Assembly: GCA_016935595.1 (NCBI GenBank)
Contig: JAFGQQ010000346.1
Location: forward strand, 1 to 5,025
Direction of reading: 5' to 3'
DNA length: 5,025 nucleotides
Source of the DNA: Bacteroidales bacterium
GTDB taxonomy: Bacteria > Bacteroidota > Bacteroidia > Bacteroidales > UBA10428
Part shown: positions 1 to 5,025 of the stretch, one piece after another
Layout: each line of letters begins with the position of its first letter
Position numbering within the stretch: the stretch's first letter is position 1
Program-made: the position numbers and the translations under genes
Notes under the pieces: generated by a model
Database searches by the model: none
The model's input: the letters and a program-made list of their open reading frames with translations, nothing else
What the model was told of the DNA's origin: nothing

Positions 1-900
1 AATATAATCCCCAGTTTGTTCATCGAATTCATCATCTTTAGAAATTTTTTCAAAGTTAAAATATCCAATCATCGAGTCGAATACAAAACTTGATTTTGCT
101 CCGATTTTGAATATCCCGGCAACAGAAAAAATTGGACCATGACTCATTTTTAGTAAACTTGAAGATTCCTCTTCTGCTGCTTCATATTCATCTTCAGTAT
201 ATACCCCCTCAGCTGGTTCAGTATTGCCCGTTTGTAAATATGCATAACCTCCTGAGAATGTAAAATTGTTTTTTCTATCACCAATGGTTATGTTTAACCA
301 ATGAATGCCTCCGTAGCCTTTAAAGCTATTAAGATATCCTGTTGACCCAAGCAGAGTTCCAAAAGAAAAGTTAACTTTTGACTCCTTAGCTTTAAAAGAA
401 TATTTCATTGCTAAAACTAACGGACTTGCAATCCAAGTTGACATAATACCTACATTCAGTTTATTTGTCAAGGCTAAATGTGTTTCTGGCCCGTAAAGAT
501 TCAGCATACCATAGTTTTCACCTTTTTTAATAGGAAGGGCGTTTGTTGTGAATGAGTACCTGGTTGTAAAGGGGCCTGCAGGCTGATACTCATTATAAAT
601 GATTGATTTTTTGTCTTTTATTTCAATAATGCTTTTGATTTCAAATTTGGGAATATATATCTTTCCTAGTGTTTCGGTTTCCATTAATATTTCGCGACCG
701 TCATCATTCAATATCTCTCCAATATATTCAACTCCATCATGTCTGGTAATAACATATTGTTTTCCTTTTTCAAAACCCGATTCACTATACTGATATTCTG
801 ACACCTTCTCAGAATCCTTGTCTTTTTTCATAATATTCTCCTGGGCAAATAATATAAGTGCTCCCAGGCTCAATGATACGGTAAGTACTATTGATTTCAT
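1..900 (-). CDS. Exported, probably outer-membrane beta-strand protein of unknown function (3' end outside window)
   Basis: An open frame of 300 codons runs from the ATG at 900-898 to the left edge without a stop, so the C-terminus is missing. Residues 1-19 form a signal peptide (MK, hydrophobic stretch IVLTVSLSLGALILFA, then Q-E), suggesting export by Sec. Residues about 46-95 form a compact beta-rich module (KGKQYVITRHDGVEYIGEIL, then GREILMETETLGKIYIPKFEIKSI). It resembles the small strand-rich N-terminal domain seen on many uncharacterised secreted Bacteroidota proteins. From about residue 110 the chain alternates polar and hydrophobic residues with Gly/aromatic strands (VNFSFGTLLGSTGYL, NNFTFSGGYAYLQTG, SSFVFDSMIGYF), as in a membrane beta-barrel. 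A very acidic stretch at 228-247 (many E, S) could be a surface loop. No catalytic motif is visible. The start is supported by the signal peptide directly behind it; a Met at residue 24 would lose that peptide. It diverges from the dcw operon, so no shared role is implied. The gene call is firm; the barrel assignment is inference. Confidence 0.85.
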   Translation of the reverse strand, partial: MKSIVLTVSLSLGALILFAQENIMKKDKDSEKVSEYQYSESGFEKGKQYVITRHDGVEYIGEILNDDGREILMETETLGKIYIPKFEIKSIIEIKDKKSIIYNEYQPAGPFTTRYSFTTNALPIKKGENYGMLNLYGPETHLALTNKLNVGIMSTWIASPLVLAMKYSFKAKESKVNFSFGTLLGSTGYLNSFKGYGGIHWLNITIGDRKNNFTFSGGYAYLQTGNTEPAEGVYTEDEYEAAEEESSSLLKMSHGPIFSVAGIFKIGAKSSFVFDSMIGYFNFEKISKDDEFDEQTGDYI

Positions 901-960
901 GTGTTAAAGCAAATTAAAATATGTCTGTTATTTTAATAGTACCATAACTGTTATTTAAAA

Positions 961-989
961 CAAAAGTACTAATAATTTTCTAAGACAAA
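961..989 (-). promoter_or_regulatory. Bacteroidota-type promoter of the minus-strand exported protein gene
   Basis: Read on the minus strand, TACTTTTG (968-961) matches the Bacteroidota -7 consensus TAnnTTTG exactly. A TTTG (989-986) lies 17 bases upstream, matching the -33 element within the commonly reported spacing. Transcription would begin near 955, giving a leader of roughly 55 bases before the ATG at 900. No Shine-Dalgarno sequence is visible before that ATG (upstream bases GCTTTAACAC), which is normal in this phylum. The match is by eye, in AT-rich DNA. Confidence 0.55.
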
Positions 990-1036
990 CATCCAAAGCA
1001 AAAACTTATTTATAAAATAAACTACAGGTGTTAAAA

Positions 1037-1050
1037 ATATTGTACAATAT
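1037..1050. repeat. 14-bp perfect palindrome, possible operator
   Basis: ATATTGTACAATAT is its own reverse complement over 14 bases. It lies about 48 bases upstream of the -33 element of the minus-strand gene. The half GTACAATAT recurs at 1390-1398, just ahead of the MraZ boxes. A dyad of this size suits a dimeric regulator, but AT-rich DNA produces such palindromes by chance and no known regulator is implied. Confidence 0.35.
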
Positions 1051-1293
1051 CTCAGAAGACACTAAGTTTATTTCTAATTACACAGTGGATTTTTAATGTT
1101 TAGTTAACGCAATTTGTTTGGTCATTGATTACAAAAGCTATAATTTAAGTCGCCCGAATGATCTTTGATCCAATTTAATACCAAAAGTCTGCCTTCAATT
1201 AACTTGTCAATTTATTACCAGTATTTGGTAAATTACACCTTACAACCCTGAACTGCATGCCAATTATTCAATTCCCAAAAGTGTACCCACTGT

Positions 1294-1324
1294 GTGAGAC
1301 CACGGATTACAAATCCGATGTCAC
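1294..1324. repeat. REP-like imperfect hairpin in the intergenic region
   Basis: The core CGGATT-ACA-AATCCG (1303-1317) is a 6-bp stem with a 3-base loop. An outer GTGA (1294-1297) can pair with TCAC (1321-1324) across a 5/3 internal loop. It is richer in G+C than its surroundings. On the minus strand a GTGG tetranucleotide (1303-1300) ends the core stem, reminiscent of the short guide tetranucleotide beside REP hairpins used by REP-associated tyrosine transposases. Whether it is repeated in this genome cannot be seen from one copy. It does not fold as a tRNA. Confidence 0.35.
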
Positions 1325-1425
1325 TATTCACCTGTATTTTTCAATATAAATCAAACTTATGAAATACATTCGTGACCTAATAGTATAAGGTACAATATTT
1401 ATAAAAGAAGAAAAAAGTTATTAAC

Positions 1426-1465
1426 AAAGTGGGAAAAATTGTATAAAAGTGGTAAAATGTGGGAA
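1426..1465 (+). promoter_or_regulatory. MraZ-box array: operator of the dcw operon
   Basis: Four consecutive 10-base units stand in exact register: AAAGTGGGAA (1426-1435), AAATTGTATA (1436-1445, degenerate), AAAGTGGTAA (1446-1455) and AATGTGGGAA (1456-1465). Units 1 and 3 match the MraZ-binding consensus AAAGTGKN3 described in mollicutes, and the TGGG cores with about 10-base periodicity recall the E. coli mraZ operator. Units 2 and 4 each have one mismatch. The 10-base period puts every core on the same face of the helix, as expected for a ring-shaped MraZ oligomer contacting several boxes. The array ends 34 bases before the mraZ ATG, so it very probably mediates autoregulation of mraZ and the downstream genes. 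Whether binding represses or activates cannot be read from the sequence. Confidence 0.85.
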
Positions 1466-1473
1466 AAAATTCT

Positions 1474-1481
1474 TATTTTTA
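1474..1481 (+). promoter_or_regulatory. Probable -7 element of the mraZ promoter
   Basis: TATTTTTA matches TAnnTTTG at seven of eight positions and lies 18 bases before the mraZ ATG, implying a very short leader. No clear TTG is found 17-23 bases upstream; that interval falls inside MraZ boxes 3 and 4 (GTGG cores). If this is the promoter, RNA polymerase and MraZ would compete for the same DNA, a simple way to repress. A start site further upstream is not excluded. Confidence 0.4.
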
Positions 1482-1499
1482 GCAGCTAAACATTTAGGT

Positions 1500-1964
1500 A
1501 TGACAACTTTTATAGGAGATTTTACTTGCAAAATAGATGCGAAGGGCAGAATTTTATTTCCTTCTTCGTTTAAAAAGCAGATGGCTTCTGCCTCACAGGA
1601 GAGGTTTGTCATAAAAAAAGAAATATTCGAAACCTGTTTAATTCTTTTTCCAATTGAAGAATGGGAGAGGCAAAACATGCTTCTGAGGGAAAAAATTAAT
1701 GTATATAATAAAGAACATAATCGTTTTTTAAGAGAATTTTACAGGGGATCGGCTGAAGTTGTTTTAGATAGCAATAACAGGCTTTTGGTTCCTAAACGCT
1801 TACTGGATATGGCCAAGATAAACAAAGAAGTTGTCTTGGCCGGACAGGACGGGAAGATAGAGATATGGGCTAAAGAATTGTATGATAAAGGAGAAATGAG
1901 TGAAAAAGATTTTGCTTCATTGGCTGAAAAGATATTGGGTGGAACTTTAACCAATAATGAATAA
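1500..1964 (+). CDS. mraZ: Transcriptional regulator MraZ
   Basis: This is the first gene of the dcw cluster, a DNA-binding regulator of the AbrB/SpoVT fold that forms ring-like oligomers and controls its own operon. The product is 154 residues, usual for Bacteroidota MraZ. It has two tandem MraZ domains. The first covers about residues 5-52, with the signature DAKGRILFPSSF at 13-24; the second covers about 81-124, with DSNNRLLVPKRLL at 90-102. The second signature has the weaker form DSNNR where the family usually has D..GR. Residues 125-154 form a charged helical tail. I chose ATG 1500 because MTTFIGDF is the normal family N-terminus. The same frame is open back to a GTG at 1449, but that start lies inside MraZ box 3 and would add 17 unrelated residues. 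There is no strong ribosome binding site, only TAGG just upstream. rsmH starts 5 bases after the stop. Confidence 0.95.
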   Translation: MTTFIGDFTCKIDAKGRILFPSSFKKQMASASQERFVIKKEIFETCLILFPIEEWERQNMLLREKINVYNKEHNRFLREFYRGSAEVVLDSNNRLLVPKRLLDMAKINKEVVLAGQDGKIEIWAKELYDKGEMSEKDFASLAEKILGGTLTNNE

Positions 1965-1969
1965 AAAAT

Positions 1970-2866
1970 ATGGCTTATCATATCCCTGTACTTTTAAAGG
2001 AAAGTATTGAGGGCTTAAATATAAAGCCTGACGGGGTATATATTGATCTAACTTTCGGAGGAGGAGGCCATTCCAGGGAAATTCTTAAACATTTGGATAA
2101 GGGTAAAATTATTGCATTTGATTGTGATGTTGAGGCTGAGAAGAATATAATTAATGACCAAAGATTTACTTTTATTAATCAAAACTTCCGGTTTTTTAAA
2201 AATTACCTGCGGTATTATAATTATGCCACCGTAGACGGAATAATTGCCGATTTGGGTGTTTCATCACAACATTTCGATTCACCTGAGAGAGGATTCTCGT
2301 ATCGGTATAATTCCACTTTAGATATGAGAATGGACCAAAGTTCTTCTTTTTCGGCTTTTGAATTAGTGAATGGGTATAATGAAGAACAACTGGCAAATAT
2401 TTTTTACCAATATGCAGAATTTCCAAATGCATATAAAATTGCAAAAGCAATTATCAATGCCAGGGAAACAGAAAAAATAAGAACCACGAACGAATTAGTA
2501 GCAAGTTTAAAAAATTTTTATAGCCAGAAAAGCGAATATAAATTTCTGTCCAGGATATTTCAGGCCATTAGAATTGAAGTGAATAAAGAGATTGAATATC
2601 TTGAACAAATGCTTATTCAAGTACCAGGAGCGCTCAATAAAAAAGGACGATTTGTAATAGTTACCTATCATTCACTGGAAGATAGAAGGGTTAAAAATTT
2701 TATAAAAAAGGGAGGGTTAAATGATATTCAACAACTTGATTTATATGAAAATCGAAGGTCTCAATTAAAATTGATTAATAAGAAAGTAATAACACCATGT
2801 GATGAAGAAATAATGAATAATAAGCGGGCAAGGAGTGCAAAACTTAGAATTGCGGAAAAAATTTAA
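1970..2866 (+). CDS. rsmH: 16S rRNA (cytosine(1402)-N(4))-methyltransferase RsmH (MraW)
   Basis: RsmH transfers a methyl group from S-adenosylmethionine to N4 of C1402 in 16S rRNA, in the ribosomal P site, where it tunes start-codon choice and decoding fidelity. The 298-residue product is near the family's usual 300-315. Visible in order are the N-terminal HIPVLL (4-9), the SAM-binding loop YIDLTFGGGGHS (24-35), the acidic strand end IIAFDCD (47-53), the DLGVSS motif (94-99) with ERGFSY (106-111) and LDMRMD (117-122), FQAIRIEVNKEIEYL (197-211), VTYHSLEDR (231-239) and the C-terminal RSAKLR. All the family's key blocks are present, so the enzyme should be active. The insert domain is about residues 123-210. 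The ATG is preceded by an A-rich stretch instead of a Shine-Dalgarno sequence. It sits 5 bases after mraZ and 6 before the ftsL-like gene, so it belongs to the same transcript. Confidence 0.97.
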   Translation: MAYHIPVLLKESIEGLNIKPDGVYIDLTFGGGGHSREILKHLDKGKIIAFDCDVEAEKNIINDQRFTFINQNFRFFKNYLRYYNYATVDGIIADLGVSSQHFDSPERGFSYRYNSTLDMRMDQSSSFSAFELVNGYNEEQLANIFYQYAEFPNAYKIAKAIINARETEKIRTTNELVASLKNFYSQKSEYKFLSRIFQAIRIEVNKEIEYLEQMLIQVPGALNKKGRFVIVTYHSLEDRRVKNFIKKGGLNDIQQLDLYENRRSQLKLINKKVITPCDEEIMNNKRARSAKLRIAEKI

Positions 2867-2872
2867 TTTCTA

Positions 2873-3259
2873 ATGAATAATAAATCTGAAAATAACGAAT
2901 TTGTTGATATTACTCAAAAAGGCAGACCATCTAAAAAGAGCACGGTTAAAGAGGTTCTTGACGGCAGTTTGTTAACGCGTGATATTTTTGTTAAACAATT
3001 ACCATTTATTCTTTTTCTGGCTTTTTTAGCAATTGTTTATATAGCAAACCGTTACCATGCCGAAAGTATAATAAGGGAAACATCTGCTATACAAAATGAA
3101 ATGAAAGACTTAAGATCTGAAGCAATTACAATAGCTTCGGAATTAATGCATATTAGTAAACAATCTGAAGTTGTAAAGCTGGTAAATTCCAAGGATCTCG
3201 ATTTGGTTGAATCAAAAGATCCTCCGGTCATTATAAGAGTAAATAAGAAAGATAAATGA
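2873..3259 (+). CDS. ftsL: FtsL-like cell division protein (single-pass membrane, coiled coil)
   Basis: The product is a small bitopic inner-membrane protein of 128 residues. Residues 1-42 are a polar, lysine-containing cytoplasmic tail, about 43-59 are one membrane span (LPFILFLAFLAIVYIAN), and 61-100 are a charged helix with heptad-like spacing (ESIIRETSAIQNEMKDLRSE) suited to a coiled coil in the periplasm. The sequence LPFILFLA...YIANRYHAE followed by ELM..SKQSEV is characteristic of the FtsL-like family of Bacteroidota, which takes the ftsL position between rsmH and ftsI. By analogy with FtsL it should bind an FtsB-like partner and help recruit and activate FtsW-FtsI at the septum; that role is inferred from topology and position. 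FtsL proteins diverge strongly in sequence. The start has only A/T-rich DNA upstream. The stop overlaps the ftsI start (ATGA), indicating coupled translation. Confidence 0.88.
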   Translation: MNNKSENNEFVDITQKGRPSKKSTVKEVLDGSLLTRDIFVKQLPFILFLAFLAIVYIANRYHAESIIRETSAIQNEMKDLRSEAITIASELMHISKQSEVVKLVNSKDLDLVESKDPPVIIRVNKKDK

Positions 3260-5025
3260 GTATTAAGAAAGACATAGTATGGAGGGTTGCAGTAATTTAT
3301 TTTAGCATATTATTTTTTGCTTTATTAATAATTGGCCGTGTATTTTATCTGCAATTTTTTGAATCCGAAAAGTGGAAATCCAAATCGGAAATGATAAGTT
3401 ATCAGGATGTAACAATTGAGCCCAATCGTGGAGATATTTATTCAAATGACGGAAGGCTGCTTGCAACATCAGTGCCTTTTTACGAAGTTAGAATGGATTT
3501 AAACAGCAATGCATTAAATTCCGATTTGTTTTATGAGAAAGTTGATTCTTTGGCTTTATGTCTTTCATATCTTTTTAAAGACAGGAGTCAAAATGAATAT
3601 CGGCGGTTACTTATACTTAACAAGAATAAAGGAAATCGTTATTTTTTAATTCAAAAACATGTTACTTATACACAGTTAAAAAAACTCAGGAATTTTCCAA
3701 TATTCCGTTTAGGAAGGTATAAAGGAGGATTAATAATAGAGCAAACCAACAAACGGATTATGCCTCACCTAAACCTGGCAGCAAGAACAATTGGATATAT
3801 AAGTGAAGGAGGCGCTGTTGGCCTTGAAGGAGCTTATGATAAATATTTACGGGGAGTAGTTGGTGTTAAATTAATGCAAAAACTTTCCGGAGGAGTATGG
3901 ATGCCCATTGATGACAAAAATGCCATAGAACCTCAAAATGGAAAAGATATAATTACAACTATTGACATTAATTTCCAGGATGTTGCTGAACAAGCGCTTT
4001 TAAAACAATTATTAAAAGTTGATGCAATCCATGGTTGTGCAGTTCTGATGGAAGTTGAGACTGGTGATATAAAGGCCATATCAAATCTTAAGAGAAACTC
4101 AGATGGGACCTATTCTGAGCTATATAATTTTGCTATAGGCGAAAGCACCGAACCTGGTTCTACGTTTAAACTGGCATCATTAATAGTTGCTTTAGAAGAT
4201 AAGCACATTGATTTGGATGATACAGTTCAAACCGGAAATGGAGAAATCGAATATTATGGAATAAAATTAACCGATTCAAAAGAAGGCGGTTATGGTAAAA
4301 TAACCATTAAAGAAGCATTCGAATATTCTTCAAATGTGGGGATTTCAAAAGTTATTACAAAATACTATGGTAAAAATGAACGCAAATTCATTGACCGTCT
4401 TTATAGCATGAATTTGAATGAAAAACTTGGCATGGAAATAAAAGGTGAAGGTGATCCATTAATTAAATACCCATCTGATCCAACCTGGTCTGGAATTTCT
4501 TTACCTTGGATGTCGATTGGCTATGAATTGAGACTTACCCCGCTTCAAATATTGACATTTTATAATGCTATTGCTAATGATGGTAAAATGATTAAACCCA
4601 GGTTTGTGAAAGGGATAATGGAACATGGAGAGATTACTCGTTCTTTTAAAATGGAAGTAATTAATCATTCAATATGTTCAAAACAAACAATTATTAAAGT
4701 AAAAGAATTACTCGAAGGAGTTGTTGAAAACGGAACTGCTCAAAATTTAAAAAATCCTAATTATAAAATTGCAGGGAAAACCGGAACTGCCCAAATTGCT
4801 AATAAAAAGTACGGATATAATCATGATAAAGGAGTTAGCTATCAAGCTTCATTTGTTGGCTATTTTCCTGCCGATAATCCGAAATATTCCTGCATTGTAG
4901 TTGTAAATTCTCCTTCCCGTTATATTTATTATGGTAATATAGTTGCTGGTCCGGTTTTTAAAGAAATTGCCGATAAAGTTTATGCAACATCGCCTGAATT
5001 AAATATTAACGGAGAAGTTCAATAT
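3256..5025 (+). CDS. ftsI: FtsI / PBP3-type class B penicillin-binding protein, septal transpeptidase (3' end outside window)
   Basis: A frame of 590 codons runs from the ATG at 3256 to the right edge without a stop. The product is the septal DD-transpeptidase that cross-links peptidoglycan during division, working with FtsW and the FtsL-like protein in the periplasm. Residues 1-8 are cytoplasmic (MSIKKDIV), about 9-32 are the membrane anchor, and the dimerisation/pedestal domain begins with RGDIYSNDGRLLA (58-70). The transpeptidase domain starts near residue 255 and carries all three active-site motifs: STFK (302-305, nucleophile S302, general base K305), SSN (358-360) and KTGT (508-511). 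The N-terminus matches the usual Bacteroidota FtsI start, and the 4-base ATGA overlap with the previous gene fixes it. Family members in this phylum are often about 650-710 residues with a C-terminal PASTA domain, so roughly the last 60-120 residues probably lie beyond the window. No glycosyltransferase domain precedes the pedestal, which excludes class A. Confidence 0.96.
   Translation, partial: MSIKKDIVWRVAVIYFSILFFALLIIGRVFYLQFFESEKWKSKSEMISYQDVTIEPNRGDIYSNDGRLLATSVPFYEVRMDLNSNALNSDLFYEKVDSLALCLSYLFKDRSQNEYRRLLILNKNKGNRYFLIQKHVTYTQLKKLRNFPIFRLGRYKGGLIIEQTNKRIMPHLNLAARTIGYISEGGAVGLEGAYDKYLRGVVGVKLMQKLSGGVWMPIDDKNAIEPQNGKDIITTIDINFQDVAEQALLKQLLKVDAIHGCAVLMEVETGDIKAISNLKRNSDGTYSELYNFAIGESTEPGSTFKLASLIVALEDKHIDLDDTVQTGNGEIEYYGIKLTDSKEGGYGKITIKEAFEYSSNVGISKVITKYYGKNERKFIDRLYSMNLNEKLGMEIKGEGDPLIKYPSDPTWSGISLPWMSIGYELRLTPLQILTFYNAIANDGKMIKPRFVKGIMEHGEITRSFKMEVINHSICSKQTIIKVKELLEGVVENGTAQNLKNPNYKIAGKTGTAQIANKKYGYNHDKGVSYQASFVGYFPADNPKYSCIVVVNSPSRYIYYGNIVAGPVFKEIADKVYATSPELNINGEVQY

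Larger units (their letters stand above)
901..1425. other. Long divergent intergenic region with no gene seen
   Basis: About 525 bases of AT-rich DNA separate the minus-strand gene from the MraZ boxes. I find no convincing open frame, tRNA or rRNA in it. It holds the minus-strand promoter (961-989), a 14-bp palindrome (1037-1050), a 6-bp-stem hairpin TTACCA/TGGTAA (1215-1231) and a REP-like hairpin (1294-1324). There is no T-tract after either hairpin, so neither looks like an intrinsic terminator. The stretch 1051-1214 shows nothing that I can name. Confidence 0.7.

Noticed and set aside
599..793. 64-codon open frame on the + strand
   Set aside because: It lies entirely antisense within the minus-strand exported protein gene, whose signal peptide and strand pattern are far more convincing. 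It has no promoter or recognisable domain.
1215..1231. Hairpin TTACCA-GTATT-TGGTAA as a possible terminator
   Set aside because: The stem is only 6 bp and AT-rich with no following T-tract. No gene ends nearby, since both flanking genes point away from the region.
1285..1330. Possible tRNA or tRNA fragment, because of an anticodon-arm-like stem with a TTACAAA loop
   Set aside because: No acceptor stem, D arm or T arm can be paired around it. The anticodon implied (ACA) is not used in bacterial tRNA-Cys, which has GCA.
1421..1981. Two minus-strand open frames (1421-1678 and 1739-1981) opposite mraZ
   Set aside because: They are antisense shadows of a clearly conserved gene and have no family features. 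The first even ends inside the MraZ operator.
2196..2450. Minus-strand open frame of 84 codons inside rsmH
   Set aside because: It is antisense to conserved RsmH motifs (DLGVSS, ERGFSY, LDMRMD) and encodes nothing recognisable.
3256..5025. Possibility that the PBP is an elongation-type PBP2 (MrdA) or lacks an active-site motif
   Set aside because: Position directly after the FtsL-like gene, the FtsI-type N-terminus and intact STFK, SSN and KTGT motifs all fit the septal enzyme.
1..5025. CRISPR array, insertion sequence, prophage or defence genes
   Set aside because: No spaced direct repeats other than the MraZ boxes, no transposase or integrase frame, and no phage or defence protein motif was seen on either strand.

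Overview
The window is AT-rich chromosomal DNA from a member of the Bacteroidota. Three things point there. The + strand genes run mraZ - rsmH - ftsL-like - ftsI with the protein features of that phylum, including an FtsL-like protein of the Bacteroidota type and an FtsI N-terminus of the form MxIKKDIxWRV. Starts mostly lack Shine-Dalgarno sequences and are preceded by A-rich DNA. A match to the Bacteroidota promoter (TTTG, spacer, TAnnTTTG) lies upstream of the divergent gene. I cannot assign genus or species.

Layout: positions 1-900 hold the first 300 codons of a minus-strand gene that leaves the window on the left. It encodes an exported, probably outer-membrane beta-strand protein of unknown function. 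Positions 901-1499 are a long divergent intergenic region. It contains the promoter of the minus-strand gene, a 14-bp perfect palindrome, a REP-like hairpin, and an array of four 10-bp MraZ-box repeats directly in front of mraZ. Positions 1500-5025 are the beginning of the division and cell wall (dcw) operon: mraZ (regulator), rsmH (16S rRNA methyltransferase), an ftsL-like gene and ftsI (septal transpeptidase, cut by the right edge). The genes are separated by 5 and 6 bases or overlap by 4 bases (ATGA), so they are almost certainly co-transcribed and partly translationally coupled.

How the genes work together: MraZ is expected to bind the repeat array and control its own operon. RsmH modifies the ribosomal P site. 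The FtsL-like protein and FtsI are single-pass inner-membrane divisome proteins; the first is a structural partner and the second cross-links septal peptidoglycan. Next beyond the right edge one would expect murE, mraY, murD, ftsW and so on.

This is mainly a conserved housekeeping locus, and I found no undescribed defence, mobile or biosynthetic system. The observations most worth keeping are the MraZ operator array in 10-bp phase, the resulting correction of the mraZ start from a GTG at 1449 (inside the operator) to the ATG at 1500, the unassigned exported protein, and the small palindromic elements in the intergenic region.
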